Origin: Hyalangium ruber
GTDB lineage: Bacteria; Myxococcota; Myxococcia; Myxococcales; Myxococcaceae
DNA: 64,000 nucleotides
NCBI RefSeq assembly: GCF_034259325.1
Contig: NZ_JAXIVS010000003.1
Span: 558,001 to 622,000, forward strand
Direction: 5' to 3'
Part shown: piece by piece, positions 58,772 through 64,000 of the stretch
Layout: every line of letters begins with the position of its first letter
How positions within the stretch are numbered: the stretch's first letter is position 1
The notes under the pieces: generated by a model
The model's input: the letters and a program-made list of their open reading frames with translations, nothing else
Databases searched by the model: none
Told to the model about the DNA's origin: nothing
Translations under genes and position numbers: made by a program

Positions 58772-59761
58772 TCAGGCTGGAAGGGGCTTCACCGTAAGCC
58801 CCTTCCCGGCCAGAAAGTCTGAGTTGAACACCTTCGAGGCGTAGCGGCTGCCGTGGTCACACAGGAAGGTGACGATGCGCAGCCCTTCGCCCTGGTGGCG
58901 GCGGGCCACCTCGTAGGCGGCGCGCACGTTGATGGCCGCCGAGGTGCCCACCACCAGCGCGTCCTCGCGCGACAGGTGGTAGAGCATCTCCAGCATGTCC
59001 TGATCCGTCAGGCGCATCGCCTCGTCCACGCGCGCGTTCCGGAAGTTCTCCGTCAGGCGCATGATGCCGATGCCCTCGGTGATGGAGCTGCCCGTGCCCT
59101 CCACCTTCCCCTCGCGCACGTAGCAGTAGAGGCCCGAGCCCGGCGGATCCACCAGCACCACGCGCAGCGCCGGGTTCTTCTCCTTGAGGTAGCGGCTGAC
59201 GCCCGACAGCGTCCCACCGCTGCCCACCGAGCAGACCAGGATGTCCACCCGGCCCTCGCACTGCTCCCAGATCTCCGGGCCTGTCGTCTCGTAGTGGTAC
59301 TCGCCGTTGGCCGTGTTCTCGAACTGGTTGGCCCAGAACCACCCGTGCTGCTCGGCCAGCACGCGCGCCGAGTGGTAGAAGTGCGCCGGGTTGGAAAAGG
59401 GGACTGTAGGAACCTTGCGCACCTCGACACCCATGGCCTCGAGGTACTCGAACTTCTCGCGGGCCTGGCTGTCGGGCATGGTGACGACGACGCGGTAGCC
59501 ACGCTCGCGCCCCAGCATGCCCAGGCCGATGCCGGTGTTGCCCGCCGTCCCCTCGATGATGGTGCCTCCGGGGGGCAGCTTCCCTTCGGCCTCCGCGCGG
59601 CGGATCATCCCCTTCGCGGCGCGATCCTTGATGCTGCCGCCGGGGTTCATGAACTCCGCCTTGCCCAGGATTTCACACCCCGTGAGCCTCGAGACCGAGC
59701 CGATGCGCAGCAGTGGGGTGTTCCCCACCGCGTCCCAGAGGGTGCCGATGCGTGGTGCCAT
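58772..59761 (-). CDS. Cysteine synthase-like PLP enzyme (fold type II)
   Basis: 329 residues from the ATG at 59761. Motifs: AVGNTPLLRIGSVSR, PGGSIKDRAAKGMIRRAE with the PLP lysine K45, EGTAGNTGIGLGMLG (phosphate/substrate loop) and CSVGSGGTLSGVSRYLK. The catalytic region GTGSSITEGIGIMRL corresponds to the CysK GTGPHKIQGIGAGF segment but differs, so substrate use may not be O-acetylserine. It should make cysteine or a related amino acid from an activated serine. It is convergent with the alpha-2-macroglobulin gene, 3 bp apart, with a hairpin in its last codons. Confidence 0.88.
   Translation of the reverse strand: MAPRIGTLWDAVGNTPLLRIGSVSRLTGCEILGKAEFMNPGGSIKDRAAKGMIRRAEAEGKLPPGGTIIEGTAGNTGIGLGMLGRERGYRVVVTMPDSQAREKFEYLEAMGVEVRKVPTVPFSNPAHFYHSARVLAEQHGWFWANQFENTANGEYHYETTGPEIWEQCEGRVDILVCSVGSGGTLSGVSRYLKEKNPALRVVLVDPPGSGLYCYVREGKVEGTGSSITEGIGIMRLTENFRNARVDEAMRLTDQDMLEMLYHLSREDALVVGTSAAINVRAAYEVARRHQGEGLRIVTFLCDHGSRYASKVFNSDFLAGKGLTVKPLPA
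58779..58806. terminator. Perfect hairpin in the end of the cysteine-synthase-like gene
   Basis: GGAAGGGGCTT (58779-58789) and AAGCCCCTTCC (58796-58806) form an 11-bp perfect stem with a 6-nt loop. It lies inside the last codons of the minus-strand gene and just past the plus-strand alpha-2-macroglobulin stop. No U-tract, but it could terminate both convergent transcripts. Confidence 0.55.
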
Positions 59762-59934
59762 GAATGCACTGTCCGTTTCTGAGCAAAATAATCCCAGGCC
59801 GTCCAAAGGCCTCGCGGGACGGTGCCAGTTACACCGTTCGCTAGCGGATGCATACCTGAGCGGCTCAAAGGTTAAGCCGAAAACCCCTGCCCGGCGGGAC
59901 TCTCCTCGTTATCTGCTTCTTCATCCCTGAAGCC

Positions 59935-61548
59935 ATGAGCGCTCCTCCCTTGCCCTCCGCACCGCCGGCTACGCTGAGCGAGGAGCTCTTCTCCTCTCAG
60001 CACCACGCGCTCATCCGCGCCATCCTCGACAACATCTCCGAGGGGGTGTCCGTCGCCGACCCTCAGGGCAGGTTCATCTACGTCAGCGCCTTCGCCCGGC
60101 GGCTGTACAACTCCACGGCGCCCTACGCCGAGCCCGAGCAGTGGTCCCAGCAGTACGGCATCTTCCGGCCGGACGAGCAGACGCCCTATCCCAGCGAGGA
60201 GATGCCCATCTGGACCGCCCTCAAGGGCATCCCCGCCCGGGATGTGGACATGTTCATCCGCAACCCGAGCATCCCCCAGGGGCTCCACGTCCGTACCACC
60301 TCCCTGCCCATGCGCGACGAACAGGGCCAGCTGCTGGGCGCCCTGGTGCTCACCCAGAACATCGACAGCCAGCGCCGCGCCGAGGCCGATAAGCGCCGCA
60401 CCGAGCGGCACTTCCAGCTGCTCGTCGAAACCGCTCAGGAGGGCATCTGGACGATCGACCCGAGCTGGCGCACCACCTACATCAACCGCTACATGGCGGA
60501 GCTGCTCGGCTACCGCGTGGAAGAGGTGGTGGGCCAGCACCTCTTCAACTTCCTGGGCCCGGAAGCCCGGAAGAACGCCGAGGAGAACCTGCGGCGGGCG
60601 GGCGACGCCCCCCGGGCCCGGGTCCGGGACTTTCCGTTCCTGCGCAGGGATGGGGTGACGGTGTGGACGCGTATGTCCACCACGCCCACCTTCGACGAGC
60701 ACGGCCAGTACAGCGGCTCGCTGGCGATGATCACCGACATCACCGAGCGCCGCGCCGCCGAGGAGCAGGTGCGCCAGCTCAACGAGCAACTGGAGCGCCG
60801 CATCACCGAGCGCACCACGGAGCTCGAGTTCTCCAACCGCGAGCTGGAGGCCTTCGCCTACTCGGTGGCCCATGACCTGCGCGCCCCGCTGCGCAGCATC
60901 GCCAGCTTCAGCCAGGCGCTGGAGGAGGACTGCAAGGAGCGCCTGGACGACACGGGCCGGGACTACCTGCGGCGTATCGTCGGCGGCGCGCGGCGCATGG
61001 CCGAGCTCATCGATGGAATCCTCGCCCTGTCGCGCGTCAACCGCACCGCGCTCGCCAACCGGGAGTGCGACCTGACTGCCATGGCGCACTCCATCCTCGA
61101 GCAGCTCAAGACCCTCAACCCCGAGCGCGAGGTGCGGATCCGCGTCGAGGAGCGGATGGTGGAGCGGGGAGACCCCTCCCTGCTGCGTAACGTGCTGGAG
61201 AACCTGCTGGGCAACGCGTGGAAGTTCACCCGCGAGCGCCCGGTGGCGGAGATCGACTTCGGCTTCACCCAGGAGCCTGGGGGGGTGCGCACCTACTTCG
61301 TGCGCGACAATGGGGCCGGCTTCAACATGGCCTACCACGAGAAGCTCTTCGGTGTCTTCCAGCGGCTCCACACCCAGCGTGAATTCGAGGGCACTGGGGT
61401 GGGCCTGGCCACCGTTCAGCGTATCATCCGCCGCCATGGCGGCCGTATCTGGGGCGAGGGCCAACCTGGCCACGGCGCCTGCTTCTTCTTCACCCTCAAC
61501 GAGTTCCCCCTGCCACAGGGAACAGCGGCCCGCACGAGCGGCACCTGA
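59935..61548 (+). CDS. PAS-domain sensor histidine kinase
   Basis: 537 residues from the ATG at 59935. Two PAS-type sensor domains (about 20-145 and 155-285; TAQEGIWTIDPSWRTTYINR) precede a coiled segment and the kinase. H-box: AYSVAHDLRAPLRSI (H313); N-box NLLGNAWKFTRERP; G1 RDNGAGFN; G2 EGTGVGLATVQ. The HDLRAPLRSI form matches the phytochrome/Cph1-type HK family. No membrane segment, so it senses a cytoplasmic signal or ligand. It is first of a three-gene unit: kinase, single-domain receiver, hybrid protein. Confidence 0.93.
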   Translation: MSAPPLPSAPPATLSEELFSSQHHALIRAILDNISEGVSVADPQGRFIYVSAFARRLYNSTAPYAEPEQWSQQYGIFRPDEQTPYPSEEMPIWTALKGIPARDVDMFIRNPSIPQGLHVRTTSLPMRDEQGQLLGALVLTQNIDSQRRAEADKRRTERHFQLLVETAQEGIWTIDPSWRTTYINRYMAELLGYRVEEVVGQHLFNFLGPEARKNAEENLRRAGDAPRARVRDFPFLRRDGVTVWTRMSTTPTFDEHGQYSGSLAMITDITERRAAEEQVRQLNEQLERRITERTTELEFSNRELEAFAYSVAHDLRAPLRSIASFSQALEEDCKERLDDTGRDYLRRIVGGARRMAELIDGILALSRVNRTALANRECDLTAMAHSILEQLKTLNPEREVRIRVEERMVERGDPSLLRNVLENLLGNAWKFTRERPVAEIDFGFTQEPGGVRTYFVRDNGAGFNMAYHEKLFGVFQRLHTQREFEGTGVGLATVQRIIRRHGGRIWGEGQPGHGACFFFTLNEFPLPQGTAARTSGT

Positions 61549-61551
61549 GCC

Positions 61552-62016
61552 ATGAACGAATTCGAACGGCGCGTCATCCTCCTGGTCGAAGACAACCCGG
61601 ACGACGAACTGCTGACCCTGCGCGCCTTCCACAAGAGCAACATCCGCAACCCGGTCATCGTCGTGCGCGACGGGGCCGAGGCGCTCGACTACCTGTTCGC
61701 GCGCGGCGCCTACGAAGGCCGGGACGCCAGCCTGCTGCCCCAGGTCGTCCTGCTGGACCTGCACCTGCCCAAGCTGGACGGGCTGGCGGTGCTGCGGCAG
61801 ATCCGTGAGAACGAGCGCACGCGGACCTTGCCCGTGGTGATGCTCACCTCCTCCAACGAGGAGCGCGACCTGACGGGCAGCTACCAGCTGGGCGTCAACA
61901 GCTACGTGCGCAAGCCCGTGGACGTCACCTCCTTCTTCGAGGCGGTGCGTCAGCTGGGCATGTATTGGCTCGTACTCAACGAGCCCTCGCCTACCCCTGC
62001 AGAGGTAACCGCATGA
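61552..62016 (+). CDS. Single-domain response regulator (Rcp1/CheY-like)
   Basis: 154 residues from the ATG at 61552, 3 bp after the kinase stop. Receiver only: ILLVEDNPDDELLTLRAFHK, phosphoacceptor D69 in VVLLDLHLPKLDG, T/S in VMLTSSNEERD and K in VRKPVDVTSFF. The NPDD and Y-L-F-x-R-G segment are like Rcp1, the partner of cyanobacterial phytochrome Cph1, which fits the kinase type upstream. It should carry the phosphate from the kinase, possibly to the hybrid protein next door. Confidence 0.93.
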   Translation: MNEFERRVILLVEDNPDDELLTLRAFHKSNIRNPVIVVRDGAEALDYLFARGAYEGRDASLLPQVVLLDLHLPKLDGLAVLRQIRENERTRTLPVVMLTSSNEERDLTGSYQLGVNSYVRKPVDVTSFFEAVRQLGMYWLVLNEPSPTPAEVTA

Positions 62017-63584
62017 ACCCCACGCCGCTGCGCCTGCTCCTCATCGAGGACTCCGAGGATGATGCCCTGCTGGTGTTGCGCGAGCTGCGGCGCGGCGGCT
62101 ACGACGTCTCCTCCACCCGCGTCGAGACGCTCGAGGCGCTCGAGCGCGCGCTGGACGCGGGGCCCTGGGACGCCATCATCACCGACTACTCGCTGCCGGG
62201 CTTCACCGGCCTGGATTCCTTCACCCGGGTGCGCCAGCGGGGCCTGGACGTGCCCTTCTTCATCGTCTCGGGAGCCATCGGCGAGGACATCGCCGTGGCG
62301 GCGATGAAGGCCGGTGTCCACGACTTCCTGCTCAAGGATCGGCTGGCGCGGCTGGCGCCGGCGGTGGCGCGCGAGCTGCGCGAGGCGGCGGTGCGCGCCG
62401 AGCGCCTGAAGATGCAGGAGCAGCTGCTGCTGTCGGACCGGCTCGCCTCGCTGGGAATGCTGGCGGCCAGCGTGGCCCATGAAATCAACAACCCGCTCGC
62501 CTCGCTGATGATGAACCTGCACTTCGCGCAGCGCGCCCAGCCGACCGAGGAGCTCGACGGCACGCAGGCCCTGCGCGAGGCGCTGGAGTGCGCCGAGCGC
62601 ATCCGGGACATCATCCGCGACATCAAGATCTTCTCCCGGCCGGACGACCGGCGCGCCGAGCCGGTGGAGCTGCACCGGGTGCTGGACTCGTCGCTGCGCA
62701 TGGCATGGAACCACCTCTTCCACCGCGCCCGCGTCAGCAAGGAGTACGCGGAGGTGCCCTGCGTGGAGGGCAGCGAGGCACGGCTGGGGCAGGTGTTCCT
62801 CAACCTGCTCATCAACGCGGCCCAGGCCATCCCCGAGGGACAGCCGGACGCGCACCAGGTGCGCGTGGTGACGCGGCGCGAGCCCGACGGCACGGTGCGC
62901 GTGGAGATCCACGACACGGGGGCGGGCATCCCCACGGAGATGCACGAGCGCATCTTCGAGCCGTTCTTCACCACCAAGCCGGTGGGGGTGGGCACGGGGC
63001 TGGGGCTGCCCATCTGCCGCCGGCTGGTGAGCGAGATGGGGGGCGGCATGGGCGTGGAGAGCGCGCCGGGCCGGGGCAGCATCTTCTGGGTCCGCCTGCG
63101 CCCCGCCCAGGACAAGGTCTCGTCTCCCAAGCCCCGCTCGGCGGTAGCCATGCGGGGCGGCTTGCGCGTGCTCATCATCGACGACGAGGTGGCGCTGACG
63201 CGCTCGCTCAAGCGGCTGCTGGGGGACAAGTACGACGTCACCGCGCTCAGCCGGGCGCAGGAGGCGCTGGCGCTGATCGCCTCGGGCCGCCGCTTCGACG
63301 CCATCCTCTGCGATTTGACGATGCCGGAGATGAGCGGCGCTCAGTTCCACGAGTCGCTGTCCCTGCTGGTACCGGAGCAGGCCCGCGCCATCATCTTCAT
63401 GACGGGCGGCGCGTTCTCGGAGGAGACCCGGGCCTTCCTGGCCAGGCTGCGCCCCCCGTGCCTGGAGAAGCCCATCGACTTCGAGCGCTTGCACTCCCTG
63501 CTGGGCAGCATGCCCAAGGGGGGCTCCGAGGTGCGTGCGCCCCCCGCCCCCGGGGTGGAGGCCAAGCACCGGGCCAGCGCCTGA
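62013..63584 (+). CDS. Hybrid protein: receiver - histidine kinase - receiver
   Basis: 523 residues from the ATG at 62013, overlapping the previous stop (ATGA). Receiver 1: LLLIEDSEDDALLVLRELRR with D58 in IITDYSLPG. Kinase: VAHEINNPLASLMMNLHFAQ (H156), NLLINAAQAIPE, DTGAGIP, GTGLGLPICRRL. Receiver 2: VLIIDDEVALTRSLKRLLGD with D434 in ILCDLTMPEM. The EINNP H-box marks the HisKA/NtrB-like kinase class, distinct from the first kinase. A phosphorelay through the three genes is likely; no output domain with DNA binding is present, so the final target is elsewhere. Confidence 0.93.
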   Translation: MNPTPLRLLLIEDSEDDALLVLRELRRGGYDVSSTRVETLEALERALDAGPWDAIITDYSLPGFTGLDSFTRVRQRGLDVPFFIVSGAIGEDIAVAAMKAGVHDFLLKDRLARLAPAVARELREAAVRAERLKMQEQLLLSDRLASLGMLAASVAHEINNPLASLMMNLHFAQRAQPTEELDGTQALREALECAERIRDIIRDIKIFSRPDDRRAEPVELHRVLDSSLRMAWNHLFHRARVSKEYAEVPCVEGSEARLGQVFLNLLINAAQAIPEGQPDAHQVRVVTRREPDGTVRVEIHDTGAGIPTEMHERIFEPFFTTKPVGVGTGLGLPICRRLVSEMGGGMGVESAPGRGSIFWVRLRPAQDKVSSPKPRSAVAMRGGLRVLIIDDEVALTRSLKRLLGDKYDVTALSRAQEALALIASGRRFDAILCDLTMPEMSGAQFHESLSLLVPEQARAIIFMTGGAFSEETRAFLARLRPPCLEKPIDFERLHSLLGSMPKGGSEVRAPPAPGVEAKHRASA

Positions 63585-63756
63585 GGGAATCGCCTTTCCC
63601 CCCCAGGGGTTGCCCCTTCAAATGTCACTCAGGAGACTTCGATGGGGTCCCCTCTAGGCAGAAGCCCGGAAACGTGACACATGGGGGGCAGGCTGTGCCC
63701 CTGAATGCATGGCCGCCGGCTCAATCCATGAAGCCGGGTAAGAAAGAAGAAGAGCA

Positions 63757-63960
63757 ATGGCAACTGGTACCGTGAAGTGGTTCAACGACGCGAAGGGCTT
63801 TGGGTTCATCACGCAGGACGGCGGGGGCGAGGACCTCTTCTGCCACCACACTGCGATTCAGACCCAGGGCTTCCGCACCCTGCAGGAGGGCCAGAAGGTG
63901 GAGTTCGACATGGCCCGCGGCCCCAAGGGCCTGCAGGCCCAGAACGTCCGCCCGATCTAA
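63757..63960 (+). CDS. Cold-shock-domain protein (CspA family)
   Basis: 67 residues from the ATG at 63757, with an A/G-rich AAGAAGAG ribosome-binding site. It is a full cold-shock domain: [20 protein letters not shown] with RNP1 (KGFGFI). RNP2 reads DLFCHH where family members usually have DVFVHF or DLFVHH. It binds single-stranded RNA or DNA and melts RNA structure. The 172 bp upstream contain no gene and should hold the promoter and a leader, as is common for csp genes. Confidence 0.95.
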   Translation: MATGTVKWFNDAKGFGFITQDGGGEDLFCHHTAIQTQGFRTLQEGQKVEFDMARGPKGLQAQNVRPI

Positions 63961-64000
63961 TCGCGCGCCGGCCGTTTGAAAGGCTCGGTCCCATGGGGGC

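Overview
The window is GC-rich and gene-dense, and looks like the chromosome of a myxobacterium (Myxococcota, probably suborder Cystobacterineae). This is inferred from a DUF2381 paralogue beside eukaryotic-like Ser/Thr kinases, a SitA-like lipoprotein toxin with an Imm52-type immunity protein, a large Wzx/Wzy/Wzc exopolysaccharide locus with many GT4 enzymes, and hybrid two-component proteins. Many starts are GTG or TTG, and stop/start overlaps (ATGA, GTGA) are common.

Region 1 (1-6300): a minus-strand group (MerR regulator, haem-oxygenase-fold redox enzyme, VOC protein, GNAT enzyme cut by the window edge); a plus-strand pair controlled from a MerR-type promoter (Cys-rich protein, YnfA-like membrane protein); a 556-aa repetitive protein of unknown function; and an ECF sigma / anti-sigma-like / Spy-like operon.

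Region 2 (6285-22033) is accessory. Four copies of a tRNA- or tmRNA-3'-end-like core, all in one orientation (6285, 15807, 19138, 22011), divide it into three cargo blocks. Block A (6285-15881) is an integrative element with a tyrosine integrase, an excisionase-like protein, a DUF2381/kinase pair, a degenerate kinase, an XRE regulator and a PD-(D/E)XK nuclease. Block B carries a UDG-like protein and a HEPN protein plus two MITE-like insertions. Block C carries the SitA-like toxin and its immunity gene. No intact tRNA or tmRNA was found next to the cores.

Region 3 (22125-51622) is a Wzx/Wzy-type exopolysaccharide locus: nucleotidyltransferase, WecA-like initiating transferase, eleven glycosyltransferases (one fused to a methyltransferase), flippase, polymerase, two acyltransferases, two separate methyltransferases, a Wzc-type co-polymerase/tyrosine kinase and a GT-C-like membrane protein. 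An SDR/AraC pair and a prepilin gene with a good sigma-54 promoter sit inside it. No outer-membrane OPX (Wza) gene is visible here.

Region 4 (51744-63960): class III aminotransferase, secreted lipoprotein, bacterial alpha-2-macroglobulin with an intact thioester motif, cysteine-synthase-like enzyme, a three-gene two-component cluster and a cold-shock protein. These look like ordinary chromosomal genes.

All calls come from reading the sequence; no database search was run.
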